From Methylobacterium sp. Leaf465 (lineage in GTDB: Bacteria; Pseudomonadota; Alphaproteobacteria; Rhizobiales; Beijerinckiaceae): a stretch of DNA of 64,000 bases. Of this stretch, positions 55,297 to 63,979 are shown piece after piece. Positions within the stretch are counted from its first letter, which is position 1, and each line of letters starts with the position of its first letter. The notes under the pieces are model-generated. The model was not told the DNA's origin, searched no databases, and worked only from the letters and a program-made list of their open reading frames with translations. The stretch is from the NCBI RefSeq assembly GCF_001424705.1, contig NZ_LMRA01000011.1, forward strand, positions 1 to 64,000. Reading direction: 5' to 3'. A program made the translations under genes and the position numbers.

Positions 55297-56193
55297 GTGG
55301 CACCGACGCACGCCCTCGACGTGATCGCAGACGCCCTTGAGACGACGGGCGCGTACCGCGTCCTCCGGCAGTTCAGGCCCTTCGCGGATGCCGACGCGCG
55401 GCCGACTGAACCGACCTTCGTCGGCCTGATCGTCGACACGGAAACCACCGGGATCGATCACACCCACGACACGGTAATCGAACTCGGCATGATCAAGTTC
55501 GAGTACGGCGCGAGCGGGCGGGTCTACCGCGTACTCGACACGCTCAATCAACTCCACGACCCCGGCCGGCCCATCCCGCCCGAGATCACCCGCCTGACCG
55601 GAATCGGTGACGCCGATGTGGCTGGGCAGTGCATCGACGACGAGGCTGTGATGGCGATGGCGGCCGACGCCGCCGTGGTGATCGCCCACAACGCCAGCTT
55701 CGACCGCCAGATGTGCGAGACCCGCTGGCCAGTCTTCGCCGAGAAGAACTGGGCCTGCTCCTGCCATCAGGTGCCCTGGCGCGCGGAGGGCCACGAGGGG
55801 CTGAAGCTCGGCTACCTGCTCATCGATCACGGGTACTTCCACAAGGGCCACCGCGCCATCGACGATTGTCACGCGCTGCTGGCACTCCTCGCGGCGCCTC
55901 TGAAGGCCTCTGGGCGTTTGGCTCTCGCCTGCCTGCTCGAGACCGCGCGTAAGCCGACGGTGCGCGTCTGGGCCACGGGCTCTCCCATCGCCACGAAAGA
56001 CGTCCTGAAGGGACGAAGCTACCGCTGGAGCGGGCGGCGACGCTGCTGGTACATCGACATCGAGGAGGAGCGTCTCGACCTCGAGCGCGCCTTTCTCTGC
56101 CAAGAGATCTTCCAGCGCGAGATCCACGACTTCGTGGCGGACCGGATCACCGCCCGGGATCGATTTTCCGTCCGAACCAATCCGGAAATCTGA
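55297..56193 (+). CDS. DnaQ-like 3'-5' exonuclease
   Basis: 298 residues. The N-terminal 200 form a DEDDh exonuclease: ExoI VDTETTGIDH (Asp, Glu), ExoII IAHNASFDRQM (Asp), ExoIII GHRAIDDCHALL (His, Asp). About 100 further residues (KDVLKGRSYRWSGRRRCWYI, then DIEEERLDLERAFLCQEIFQ) follow, a domain shared by DnaQ-like repair nucleases. It would trim DNA or RNA 3' ends. The start GTG at 55297 is the first in a family-like context; no ribosome site is obvious. Confidence 0.85.
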   Translation: MAPTHALDVIADALETTGAYRVLRQFRPFADADARPTEPTFVGLIVDTETTGIDHTHDTVIELGMIKFEYGASGRVYRVLDTLNQLHDPGRPIPPEITRLTGIGDADVAGQCIDDEAVMAMAADAAVVIAHNASFDRQMCETRWPVFAEKNWACSCHQVPWRAEGHEGLKLGYLLIDHGYFHKGHRAIDDCHALLALLAAPLKASGRLALACLLETARKPTVRVWATGSPIATKDVLKGRSYRWSGRRRCWYIDIEEERLDLERAFLCQEIFQREIHDFVADRITARDRFSVRTNPEI

Positions 56194-56214
56194 GTCAGTC
56201 TGAGGTCGACCGCC

Positions 56215-57219
56215 TCACAACGGACGCTTGGCACGCCGCCCGAGAACCAGGGCTGTCGCCGTCGCGAGACCGGCGGCGATCGACAGGGTGGTCAGTGGAT
56301 GGAGTGTGGCGCGCGTGTAGGCGCTGGTGCGCATCACGTAAATCGGCGAGTCGCCACGCTCTGCGCCGGCCTGAACCGGGGCGTGCAGGGCACCGGTCGG
56401 GTTCCGGGGCGTCTCGGAACGCTTCTGCAGGGCAATGATGGCGGGCGCGAGTTCGTCGTAGGCGCCGGGCACGAACTCCTTGCCCATGACGAACATTTTG
56501 CCGGCCCCGCCCACGAAGATGTCCCGCTGCGGATGTACGGCCGCGTGGAGGATGGCGTTGGCGACCTCGGACGGCGGATAGATCGGCGGGGGCAGCGTCG
56601 GCTCCCGGTCCATGTAATTGCGCGCCCGGTTCGGCAAGGGCGTGTCGATGGAGGTAGGCTTGACCAGGGTGACCGAGACTGGCGCGCCCTCGGCGATCAA
56701 CTCCATGCGTAGAGTGTCGGTGAATCCCTTCACGGCATGCTTGGAGGTTGCGTAGAGGCCCTGGAACGGGAAGGCGAGGTCAGAGGCGACGCTTCCGACA
56801 TTGATCAGGGCTCCGCCGTGCCGGCGCAGGTGCTCGACCGCGACGAGGGAGCCGTTCACCGTACCCCAGAGATTGGTTTGGATCAGGCGCTCATGATCGG
56901 CGTAGTCGATCGCGCTCAATGGGCCGTAGACGGTCAGCCCGGCAACGTTGACCCAGGTGTCGAAACCACCAAAGCTCGCCCGCGCCTCGTCGGCGATCGC
57001 CTGCACGTCGTCGCGCCGACCGACATCCGCCGTCACGGCGACGGCGTGACCGCCCTCGGCCTCGATCTCGCTGACCACGCGCGCGAGGACATCGGTGCTG
57101 CGGGCCGCCAACACGACTCGGGCGCCCCGCTGGGCGGCCATTCGCGCGGTCGTCAATCCGATGCCGCTAGAGGCCCCGGTGATGACGATAACCTGATCCC
57201 GCAGGGCCTTGTGTCTCAT
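56215..57219 (-). CDS. SDR-family oxidoreductase, membrane-anchored
   Basis: 334 residues. The N-terminal Rossmann motif is VITGASSGIGLTTARMAAQR, the catalytic Ser lies in NVGSVASD and Tyr/Lys in YATSKHAVKGF. A C-terminal hydrophobic segment (TTLSIAAGLATATALVLGRR) would anchor it in a membrane, as for the SDR branch involved in lipid or retinol-type substrates. The region after residue 240 (FVGGAGKMFVMGKEFVPGAY) is typical of that branch. It stands alone with its stop near the exonuclease stop (convergent). Confidence 0.88.
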   Translation of the reverse strand: MRHKALRDQVIVITGASSGIGLTTARMAAQRGARVVLAARSTDVLARVVSEIEAEGGHAVAVTADVGRRDDVQAIADEARASFGGFDTWVNVAGLTVYGPLSAIDYADHERLIQTNLWGTVNGSLVAVEHLRRHGGALINVGSVASDLAFPFQGLYATSKHAVKGFTDTLRMELIAEGAPVSVTLVKPTSIDTPLPNRARNYMDREPTLPPPIYPPSEVANAILHAAVHPQRDIFVGGAGKMFVMGKEFVPGAYDELAPAIIALQKRSETPRNPTGALHAPVQAGAERGDSPIYVMRTSAYTRATLHPLTTLSIAAGLATATALVLGRRAKRPL

Positions 57220-57351
57220 GCACCCGCCTCCTCATCAAACCCAGCGATCCGCCGGCTGAGGAACATACGCACGAAGCAGCCGGCTGTTGCGCGAAGGAGG
57301 CCAGCTTGCGTGCATTTCGCGCAGGCCGGCGTAGCCTGCGCTGGGCTCGTC

Positions 57352-58233
57352 CTAGAACTTGCGTAGGATGGGACGTGATCCCTCCGGCAGGTCCTTGTCT
57401 TGGTAAATCGGCACCGTGGCGCGCAGCCACCCACGGGTCTCGAGGCCTGCATAGTTGCGCTGAACGATGTCGCGCGTGACGTAGGCCTGAAGGTTCACGG
57501 GGCCGAAATTGTAGCCGACGAGCGCGCCCACCGCGACTTGGCCCTGACGTGCGTAGCTCGGATCGTGCGTCGGGAGATCGGTCGATCCGAAAGCGACCGG
57601 CCCGACCTCCCACCGGTCGAAATGTTTCGTGGCCGTGAGGTCGAGATTGAGGAAGTCCGGGTAAAAGGTCCCGCTGGACGAGCGCGTGTCGAAGAAGGTG
57701 CCATAGAGGAAGTTGCCCGTCAGATTCCAGCCGTCGCCGTTGTAGGTGATGGCGAAGCGCTGATGCAGGACCGGGTTCTGGATGACGATCTCCGTGTCGC
57801 TCGGGAGATAAGCGCCGAGGAGGTAGCTGAAGTTCACGTCGTGCCCGAGTTTCCAGGCCACCTGCGCGGCCAGCAGCGTCTGGCCGAACCCGCTCTGGTA
57901 GGCAGCCCCCCGGGTGCTCGACGCCACGATCGGTTGCAGGACGACGAATTGCAGTCGTCCTCCGACGACCTCCGCCGGGGTCGCCCAGATGAACGACGGC
58001 AGGTTGATGTTCGAGTCGGTGGAGCGTGGAGCGAGATCGCGCGAGCCAAAACTCGACGTGTTGATGAAATAGAGGCCCACCGGCAACGGCGCACCCGGCG
58101 GTTGCCCCACCGTCTGCCCCGGCTGTGCCGCCGAACCGGCCCTCGCGGAAGGGCTGCCCAACGCGAGGGCCAGGAGGACGGCAATCGGCGCGCCCTGCAT
58201 TGTCCGGCGAAACCCAGCTGTCTTCATGTCCAT
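57352..58233 (-). CDS. Outer-membrane transporter, MetA-pathway phenol-degradation-like
   Basis: 293 residues: a signal peptide (IAVLLALALGSPSARAG) followed by a beta-barrel-like sequence of the MetA/phenol-degradation porin family. GLYFINTSSFGSRDLAP, AQVAWKLGHDVNFSYLLGAY, YNGDGWNLTGNFLYGTF and VGALVGYNFGPVNLQAYVTR alternate in the manner of transmembrane strands. It is predicted to let aromatic or hydrophobic compounds through the outer membrane. The end in RPILRKF lacks a C-terminal Phe beyond the last residue F, which is present. Regulation is not visible. Confidence 0.82.
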   Translation of the reverse strand: MDMKTAGFRRTMQGAPIAVLLALALGSPSARAGSAAQPGQTVGQPPGAPLPVGLYFINTSSFGSRDLAPRSTDSNINLPSFIWATPAEVVGGRLQFVVLQPIVASSTRGAAYQSGFGQTLLAAQVAWKLGHDVNFSYLLGAYLPSDTEIVIQNPVLHQRFAITYNGDGWNLTGNFLYGTFFDTRSSSGTFYPDFLNLDLTATKHFDRWEVGPVAFGSTDLPTHDPSYARQGQVAVGALVGYNFGPVNLQAYVTRDIVQRNYAGLETRGWLRATVPIYQDKDLPEGSRPILRKF

Positions 58234-58490
58234 GGTCCAAACCAGCCTGTTATCGGCTGCGGTTCATGACATGCCGATCGCGAGGATGGTGTCCTCCTAT
58301 ACGTGCGGCGCACAGTTGCAGTGGTGCCGTCGCCGTCGCGCAACACCCGCCGCCGTCGCCCGACAGCGACCATCGCCGCGGCGTCCATGGCTTACCTCAT
58401 CGGAGCCGAAATTGCGCCGCGCTCAAAGTAGACGGAACCCGATCCTCGGCGGTCTCTTCCCCGTATGAAGCACGAACCTGAGAGGGAAGC

Positions 58491-58685
58491 ATGACTTCGG
58501 ACAAGGCAGAAACGGATACCCGCGCCATCCCGCCTAGGGCCAAGTCGCTCGTCGAACCGCGGACCAGCAACGATGCCGCCGAGGCCGGCCCGACCTCACC
58601 CGGCAGTGTCGAGCCGTCCCGTAATCGGGGGCCGGAGACGGGCGGTTACGACGACCACTCGCCCAGGCCGGCACCCGACGAATAA
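58491..58685 (+). CDS. Small acidic hypothetical protein
   Basis: 64 residues, hydrophilic and probably unstructured, rich in Pro, Glu, Asp and Ser (MTSDKAETDTRAIPPRAKSL). No family is recognised. agaggga sits six bases upstream of the ATG, which supports translation. Such small proteins are common in this group. Alternatively a chance frame. Confidence 0.45.
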   Translation: MTSDKAETDTRAIPPRAKSLVEPRTSNDAAEAGPTSPGSVEPSRNRGPETGGYDDHSPRPAPDE

Positions 58686-58818
58686 GGAAGGCGGGTATGG
58701 CGCCGGCTGAAGGCGGTCGACGGGGCATCGTACATCGGCAGGATGCCCCGTGCAGCCTCATCGCATCCGGTCCAACGACCCGCCCCAGGCAGAGGCGGCG
58801 GGCCGTTGTGTGTGACGG

Positions 58819-59187
58819 TCAGCCGTCAACTGCGGGAATGGCGAGGGGCGGCGTCTGCTGGTGTTGGACGACCTGCCAGACTTCATGGGAGATTCGGCGA
58901 TAGGTCGACGTACAATTGGCTTCGTACGACTCGTCGTCGCGCGATGCCTTGGCATGATAGGCGATGATGATGAGACCCTCCTGGGGACGCGAGATCTGGC
59001 CTTCCGTGATCTCAATGCCCGACCAGCGTGGGGTCGCGGCAACCGCCTCGATCGCTTGTGCGCCGCTGAGCACGAAGGGCGGCGTCGGCAAGACCATGAG
59101 ACACTCGTCGTCGACCAGTTCGCGGTAATGGTTCGCGTCGCCAGTCCATAAGCTCTTCTCGAACGACCAAACGCGATCATCGTCCAT
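58819..59187 (-). CDS. NTF2-like protein (DUF4440/SnoaL type)
   Basis: 122 residues with the NTF2-like pattern SFEKSLWTGDANHYRELVDD, ECLMVLPTPPFVLSGAQAIE and a last block YEANCTSTYRRISHEVWQVV. A putative ligand-binding protein or isomerase; no fixed catalytic residue. gaggag lies six bases before ATG 59187, which decides this start. Single gene on the minus strand. Confidence 0.7.
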   Translation of the reverse strand: MDDDRVWSFEKSLWTGDANHYRELVDDECLMVLPTPPFVLSGAQAIEAVAATPRWSGIEITEGQISRPQEGLIIIAYHAKASRDDESYEANCTSTYRRISHEVWQVVQHQQTPPLAIPAVDG

Positions 59188-59478
59188 GGCAGTCTCCTCA
59201 ACTTCAACAAAGTCGAAGGATGACGCCCCTTGTGCGCGGTTCGTTCCCTCCTCCGACGCGGCGGGACCCGCGTCGGAGGAGCCATGGGCCGGGTCGAAAG
59301 CACCGGGAGCCAGGATGACAGCACATTGTGACCGATGGTCAGTCCGAGGAGACACAGTCTCTATACGGCCGGGGCAGCAGGCTCGACCGGCCTGACAGAG
59401 CCACTCAGACCCAGCCATCCACCGCAGTGCGATGGTTGATACCGAAAGAATGGGCGTCCGTTAGTAGTCAAGAAGCAA

Positions 59479-59554
59479 TGGTGCCCAGGGACGGAATCGA
59501 ACCGCCGACACTGCGATTTTCAGTCGCATGCTCTACCAACTGAGCTACCTGGGC
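59479..59554 (-). tRNA. tRNA-Phe(GAA)
   Basis: On the minus strand the gene begins gcccagg and ends cctgggc plus A and an encoded CCA (59479-59481). The D-loop is agctcagttggtagag, the anticodon loop gactGAAaatc gives GAA, and the T-loop ggttcgattcc is canonical. 76 bases. Its place after maf-yacG is the usual alphaproteobacterial order. Confidence 0.95.
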
Positions 59555-59674
59555 CTCAGCCGGTTCGCGTAAGCGGCACCGGCTGGAGCGGGGGTATAGG
59601 GGGTGGATTGCAGCCTGTCCAGCCTCGATTGGAAGAGATTTTGACGGGCGCTTTTCGCGCCGGAGCGACGATCT

Positions 59675-59899
59675 TCAGGCGGTCTGGTCCGGGCGCGGCT
59701 CGACGCCATCGGCGTCCTCGTCCTCATCCTCTGCAGTGGGGATGGCGTAGCGGTCAGTAAGCCAACGGCCGAGGTCGATATCGGCGCAGCGGGCGGAGCA
59801 GAACGGAACGTAGGCAGGCTCGGACGCCTTCTTGCAGATCGGACACGGGTCGAGCTGCGTGGGTCCAGAGCGTCTGCGGCCAGGGTTCGGATCGCTCAT
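59675..59899 (-). CDS. yacG: DNA gyrase inhibitor YacG
   Basis: 74 residues with the zinc ribbon [20 protein letters not shown] (four Cys), then the conserved [16 protein letters not shown]. YacG binds GyrB and inhibits gyrase. Its ATG overlaps the stop of maf by four bases, so both are translated together. An acidic tail ([11 protein letters not shown]) follows. Confidence 0.92.
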   Translation of the reverse strand: MSDPNPGRRRSGPTQLDPCPICKKASEPAYVPFCSARCADIDLGRWLTDRYAIPTAEDEDEDADGVEPRPDQTA

Positions 59900-60546
59900 G
59901 CGGGACCTCCCCAGGCACTGCGGACTGGAAAGCCCTCCCCATCCAGGAGACTGACTGTTTCGTAGAGCGGCAACCCGACCACCGCGCTGTACGATCCCAC
60001 GAGCTTGACCACGAAGGCCCCGGCCAGACCCTGAATAGCGTAGCCTCCGGCCTTGCCGCGCCACTCGTCGGAAGCGAGGTAGGCCTCGATGTCGCGGGAG
60101 GACAGGCGCTTGAAGCGCACCCGGGTCTCGACCACCCGCTCACGCCGGACATCTTGGGGCGTGAGGAGGCAGACGGCCGTGTAGACCCGGTGCTGGCGCC
60201 CGGAGAGCAGCCGCAGGCAATCGGCCGCCTCACCCGGCAGCTCGGCCTTGGGGAGCACCCGACGCCCCACTGCCACGACCGTATCCGCCGCGACGAGGAA
60301 GGCCTCGCGCATGTCATCCCGCCGCCGCGCTGCAGCCCCGGCGGCCGCGAGTTTTTCGCGCGCAAGGCGTCGGGCGAGCTCGCGCGGCGTCTCCGATTTG
60401 CGTGGCGTCTCATCGATATCGGATGCCAGTAGGGCATCGGGGTCGATGCCGACCTGCTGCAGGAGTGCGAGGCGCCGGGGTGAGGCCGACGCTAGAATAA
60501 GTCGGGCGCTCCGGCTCGGGCCTGGAGTTTCGTCGATCGTCGTCAC
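59896..60546 (-). CDS. maf: Maf-like nucleoside triphosphate pyrophosphatase
   Basis: 216 residues. [20 protein letters not shown] is the Maf start and [17 protein letters not shown], then [15 protein letters not shown] and [14 protein letters not shown] carry the remaining family motifs. Maf proteins hydrolyse modified nucleotides and influence division. The order maf-yacG-tRNA-Phe is conserved in alphaproteobacteria. ATGA overlap with yacG. Confidence 0.93.
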   Translation of the reverse strand: MTTIDETPGPSRSARLILASASPRRLALLQQVGIDPDALLASDIDETPRKSETPRELARRLAREKLAAAGAAARRRDDMREAFLVAADTVVAVGRRVLPKAELPGEAADCLRLLSGRQHRVYTAVCLLTPQDVRRERVVETRVRFKRLSSRDIEAYLASDEWRGKAGGYAIQGLAGAFVVKLVGSYSAVVGLPLYETVSLLDGEGFPVRSAWGGPA

Positions 60547-60799
60547 GTGCTGGCCGTCATGCGCAGGGTTGGCATCCTGTATGGGGGACGTATGGAGAAC
60601 GTTCGGCCGATGCTACGCCGCGACGGGCGCGCGGGCGGCCAAGCCGGGAAGGTAGTCGGAACCTAGCGGAAACCCCTAGCCTTGTGAACGTACGCCTGGG
60701 TGTCCCTGGCGCCGCCGACCCGTGGACAACGGATGTAGGTCTGATATGGTCCCGCTCGTGGCCCTGGCGGCTACCGTCGCGGCCTCCCCTCCGCGTCGT

Positions 60800-60874
60800 G
60801 CGGGCGTAGTTCAGTGGTAGAACGTCAGCTTCCCAAGCTGAATGTCGTCGGTTCGATCCCGATCGCCCGCTCCA
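60800..60874 (+). tRNA. tRNA-Gly(CCC)
   Basis: Acceptor gcgggcg pairs with cgcccgc followed by T and an encoded CCA (60872-60874). The D-arm is tagttcagtggtagaa, the anticodon loop ttcccaa reads CCC, and the T-arm is gtcggttcgatcccgat. Complete, 75 bases. The 3' side opens a patch of small phage-like genes, a common pattern where a tRNA end is an integration site. Confidence 0.95.
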
Positions 60875-60898
60875 ATCTTTTCAGTAACTTAGCCGCGA

Positions 60899-61294
60899 TT
60901 GGTGGTAGCGTCTCACACAAGCGTCCCACATAGCGGCTTGAGACCGGCGCTCAGAGTGAGAGATCCAGCCCTCCTCTGCAGCCTTCATGAGCGCGTCGCG
61001 GACGCATCCGGTCCAGACCGCGCACTCTTTGCCGAGGTGGGGTTTGCCTGCACTGGAAAGCAATCTCCGGACACGAAAGCCCGCTTCGCGATCCTCCTTG
61101 ATGCGAAGGCTTGGACTGGTGCAGCGCTCCTGTTGGCCCGCTCAGCCTTGCCGGAAGGCCGCCTGTTCATCACCGTCGACCGCGGCATCCTCTCCCTTGT
61201 GATTGGGGCTGCGAACCTGGCTCGTGGTGCTGGCGCTGATGGAACTCGCGCTATCCATTGGCCGGATGAGCTCGATTGGGCCGATCCTCGGTAG
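60899..61294 (+). CDS. Phage-like hypothetical frame, possibly decayed
   Basis: 131 residues from TTG 60899. The middle reads DPALLCSLHERVADASGPDR, then ALFAEVGFACTGKQ, which resembles the short repeating type of phage hypothetical proteins that begin ...ARIEAATGPDRELD...; the later part (FAILLDAKAWTGAALLLARS, then ALPEGRLFITVDRG) matches their second half. The start region is weak. It directly follows tRNA-Gly. A minus-strand frame overlaps it (60881-61063). Confidence 0.4.
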   Translation: MVVASHTSVPHSGLRPALRVRDPALLCSLHERVADASGPDRALFAEVGFACTGKQSPDTKARFAILLDAKAWTGAALLLARSALPEGRLFITVDRGILSLVIGAANLARGAGADGTRAIHWPDELDWADPR

Positions 61295-61348
61295 AGGCGC
61301 ACGCGCTTACCGAGGGTCGGCATGCTGGCACGGACCCACTCCGTTTGC

Positions 61349-61618
61349 TCATAGGAGCGTCGCGAGGCCGACGAGCATCATCCCGCCGAAGACGATGGCC
61401 ACGCTTACGACCAGTTCGCCAGCCTGGGAGATGGCGCGAACGATTGACCCGACCGAACTTCGCTGCGGATCCACCAGCGGGAAGTCGAGCCCGAGGAAGA
61501 CCGCCAGGTCCGCAGCCCGCCCGAGCACTGCCGCGTCCGTGATCTCATCGTGCTGGATACGCCAGCGCAGATGACGAAGGAGAGCCAGGGTGTGGCTCCG
61601 ATCAACGACCGAAGCCAC
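61349..61618 (-). CDS. Small hypothetical membrane-tailed protein
   Basis: 89 residues. A helical, protein-like first part (SHTLALLRHLRWRIQHDEIT, then DAAVLGRAADLAVFLGLDFP) ends in one hydrophobic segment (ELVVSVAIVFGGMMLVGLAT), predicted to be a single membrane anchor. No family is recognised. It is 15 bases downstream of the lipase gene on the same strand. Confidence 0.5.
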   Translation of the reverse strand: MASVVDRSHTLALLRHLRWRIQHDEITDAAVLGRAADLAVFLGLDFPLVDPQRSSVGSIVRAISQAGELVVSVAIVFGGMMLVGLATLL

Positions 61619-61633
61619 AGACAGAGGTAAACC

Positions 61634-62950
61634 TCAGGCGTGCAACATGCCGTCCGTCGGCACGTGCACCGTGAAGGCTTTGCCCTCGTCGACCCAGCCC
61701 GGGCCCTGGAGGCCCTGCTTCAGGCTCGCAGCTTCTTCGGCGTTGCCGGCAAAGTGATGCTGCCCCGTCTGCGTATTGAAGAAGCGCTCTAGCGTCAGGT
61801 GGCCGGCACCGTCGGCCGCGTTGTAGGCTTCGAACGCGACGCCCTCGAATTTGTAGTTGGCGTTGTTCGCGATGATGCCGTCGCGCTCGTTCACGCTATC
61901 CGTATAGAAATGCGTGCCTGTGTTCGTGTCGAAGAAGCGGAAGACATCGTGCGTGTTCGCGCTTTCGTCCGGGGTCGACCAGGGCGACCCCTCGTAGTTG
62001 AAGTTCGGGATCGTCGCCTGGATCTGCGCCTTTTCCGCCGAACTGGTGGTGTAGAAGTGGTCGCCGGTCTTGGTATCGAAAAAGCGGAAGACCGGATCCG
62101 GCTGATCCACGGCCATCCCGGAGCTGCGGATCACTGGATCGACCACGGCCGAACTAGCGCTGCGCGCCGCGTAGAGGGAAACGTCGTGCTCCGTGCCGTA
62201 CCGGAGGAACGTATCGACGAATTTCCCCGTGTCGAGGAATTGCGACGGCGTCAGGGTCGTCTCCGTTCCATCGGTGCCGGGGAGGTAATCGATCGTGCCG
62301 CGATTGACGTAGTTGCTCGTCAGGCTCGGGATCGAGGCTGCGATATCCTGGGGCGTAACGCCATCACCGATGGCTGTGGACAGCGACACTGATACCGTGC
62401 CGGCGTAGATCGGATCGGAACTCGCGGTCTGGCCGATCTGAGCTCTGTAGGATCCCAGGTACGGCACCGGATCGTCCGCGATCTCGTAGTTGACGATGCG
62501 GTCGTCAGGCGTCGCGGAGATCAGGGCGCCGGGCGATCCGAAGGTGGCGGCTTGGTAGAGGACGTCGCCGGTGTCCGGGTGGTTGGCCATGAAGACCTGC
62601 GTGAGCGCGCCACCGAGGCTATGTCCGGTGACGACCACCGTCGCATCGTGCTGCGCGGCGTAAGTGTCGACGGCCGAGACGAGCGGCGCGAGCTTGTCGT
62701 AGTCGGCATTGATGTTGCGCAGGTTGTTCAGCCAGTCCTGCCGATCGTCGCTGCCGCGAAAGCTGAGGACCACGACGGACTGGTTGCCGAAGGTGCCCGT
62801 GACTGCGGCGCCGTAGGCATTTTGACTGGCGAAGGTGCCGTTCGTGAGCCCGTTGGCCGAGAGGGGCGAGAACCCTGCGGGAAGTCCGGCGAGGGTGTCG
62901 GAGTAGGTGGATGCGGCGATCGTCGCCAGCGTTGCCGCTATCGTTCCCAT
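61634..62950 (-). CDS. Class 3 lipase with three C-terminal FFDT/FFNT repeats
   Basis: 438 residues. Residues about 1-230 are an alpha/beta hydrolase of the class 3 lipase type, with the nucleophile elbow VVVTGHSLGGALTQVFMAN and the Asp/His candidates in VNYEIADDPVPYLGS and beyond. The last 165 residues contain three copies of a DUF5648-like repeat: VFRFFDTKTGDHFYT, VFRFFDTNTGTHFYT and LERFFNTQTGQHHFA, each about fifty residues apart. The repeats probably bind surfaces or sugars. There is no N-terminal signal peptide, so export through a type I system is possible. Putative secreted lipase. Confidence 0.85.
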   Translation of the reverse strand: MGTIAATLATIAASTYSDTLAGLPAGFSPLSANGLTNGTFASQNAYGAAVTGTFGNQSVVVLSFRGSDDRQDWLNNLRNINADYDKLAPLVSAVDTYAAQHDATVVVTGHSLGGALTQVFMANHPDTGDVLYQAATFGSPGALISATPDDRIVNYEIADDPVPYLGSYRAQIGQTASSDPIYAGTVSVSLSTAIGDGVTPQDIAASIPSLTSNYVNRGTIDYLPGTDGTETTLTPSQFLDTGKFVDTFLRYGTEHDVSLYAARSASSAVVDPVIRSSGMAVDQPDPVFRFFDTKTGDHFYTTSSAEKAQIQATIPNFNYEGSPWSTPDESANTHDVFRFFDTNTGTHFYTDSVNERDGIIANNANYKFEGVAFEAYNAADGAGHLTLERFFNTQTGQHHFAGNAEEAASLKQGLQGPGWVDEGKAFTVHVPTDGMLHA

Positions 62951-63076
62951 GTATCGAAGTTCCTCTCACAAGCTCTGGTATCGGCAGCAGCATGTAGGCG
63001 CGGCATGCCCGTTTCGACTGACGGTAACGCAAGCTCGACCGAAAGCGATCCTGAGCCTCGGTCTAACGAGGCTCGA

Positions 63077-63333
63077 TCAAGCGTGCGCCGTCGGCAGCTC
63101 CGTCACCTGTGTCGTGTAGCGCGGGCTGCGCATCTCGAACTTCGTCGACCAGGTCCGCTTCTCCGTCAGCCCCGCCCGGGCCGGCACGACCGCGCCCCGG
63201 CCGTGCGCGCGATGGCGGAGCCGTCATTGTTGGACAGCACGATCACCGGCACCCGGGCGAGCTTCGGGTCGAAGACCCGCTCGCAGGAGCAGTAGAAGCT
63301 GTTGCCGTCGATCAGTGCGATAGCCCGGCTCAT
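63077..63333 (-). pseudogene. umuC: UmuC remnant with internal deletion
   Basis: The frame begins right at the umuD stop (ATGA overlap). The N-terminal 46 residues are clearly UmuC ([20 protein letters not shown], then [17 protein letters not shown]), after which it breaks. About 30 residues further, in another frame, the UmuC C-terminus reappears (WSTKFEMRSPRYTTQVTELP ... HA*). The palm and finger domains, some 350 residues, are gone, so the polymerase is inactive. Confidence 0.85.
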
Positions 63334-63785
63334 CGCACCAGCCCGGCGCGGGCGACGTGCCAGCGGATCGAGAAGCGGACCACGCCCCAGATCTCGCCCT
63401 CGATCAGATCCTCGACGGCGAAGGCCGGCAGGTCCGGATTGTCGAAGGCGAGGCGCGCGACGTTGCCCTCGATGACGAGCCGCTTCAGGCTCATGGTGCC
63501 GTCCACGATCGCCACGACCACGCTGCCGTTGCTGGGCTTCAGGCTGCGATCGGCGACTGCCAGATCCCGGTCGAAGATGCCGGCTCCGCGCATGCTATCG
63601 CCGGAGATGTTCCAGGCGAAGGTTGCCGGGGGGTTGGGCGCAAGCCAGCGGGGGAGCTCAAGCGAGCCCTCGAGGAAGTCGTCGGCCGGCGACGGAAAGC
63701 CGGCGCATAGGGCCGCCCCCTGGATCGGGATGCGGACCGTGCTGGCGCTGTGTGACGGCAGCTCCGCGATCTGAAGCAGCTTCAT
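63330..63785 (-). CDS. umuD: UmuD-like SOS mutagenesis protein
   Basis: 151 residues of the LexA/UmuD S24 peptidase family. The cleavage site lies in [12 protein letters not shown]; the Ser nucleophile is in [16 protein letters not shown] and the Lys in [15 protein letters not shown]-like final blocks [13 protein letters not shown] are usual. UmuD' normally activates the DNA polymerase V catalytic subunit UmuC, but the following umuC is deleted, so this copy has lost its partner at this locus. A clear SOS box was not seen upstream. Confidence 0.9.
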   Translation of the reverse strand: MKLLQIAELPSHSASTVRIPIQGAALCAGFPSPADDFLEGSLELPRWLAPNPPATFAWNISGDSMRGAGIFDRDLAVADRSLKPSNGSVVVAIVDGTMSLKRLVIEGNVARLAFDNPDLPAFAVEDLIEGEIWGVVRFSIRWHVARAGLVR

Positions 63786-63979
63786 CGGCCAACGCCCGAG
63801 CTGATCGCGCCGTCCCGGATATCCGTGCCACCCCCCGCTGGTCCACCGCGAGCCGGGAGGAGCTGAAGGCCGAGCTCCTCCGCCGCCTCATCCCCACCGG
63901 CGGCAATATCTCGGACATCCGGCACGCAAGCATCCGCAAGGCCGTGGAAGACGCGGCGGAGGAGGCGGCGATGGCCTAA
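63752..63979 (+). CDS. Doubtful small open frame
   Basis: A 75-residue plus-strand frame from GTG 63752, overlapping the start of umuD head to head. The C-terminal part (STASREELKAELLRRLIPTG, then GNISDIRHASIRKAVEDAA) is helical and plausibly protein-like. No family recognised and the 34-base overlap with umuD argues against the chosen start. A minus-strand frame covers the same DNA. Confidence 0.25.
   Translation: MTAAPRSEAASSANARADRAVPDIRATPRWSTASREELKAELLRRLIPTGGNISDIRHASIRKAVEDAAEEAAMA

Noticed and set aside
60881..61063. 60-codon minus-strand frame after tRNA-Gly
   Set aside because: It overlaps a plus-strand frame that resembles phage proteins better, and has no ribosome site or recognised motif.
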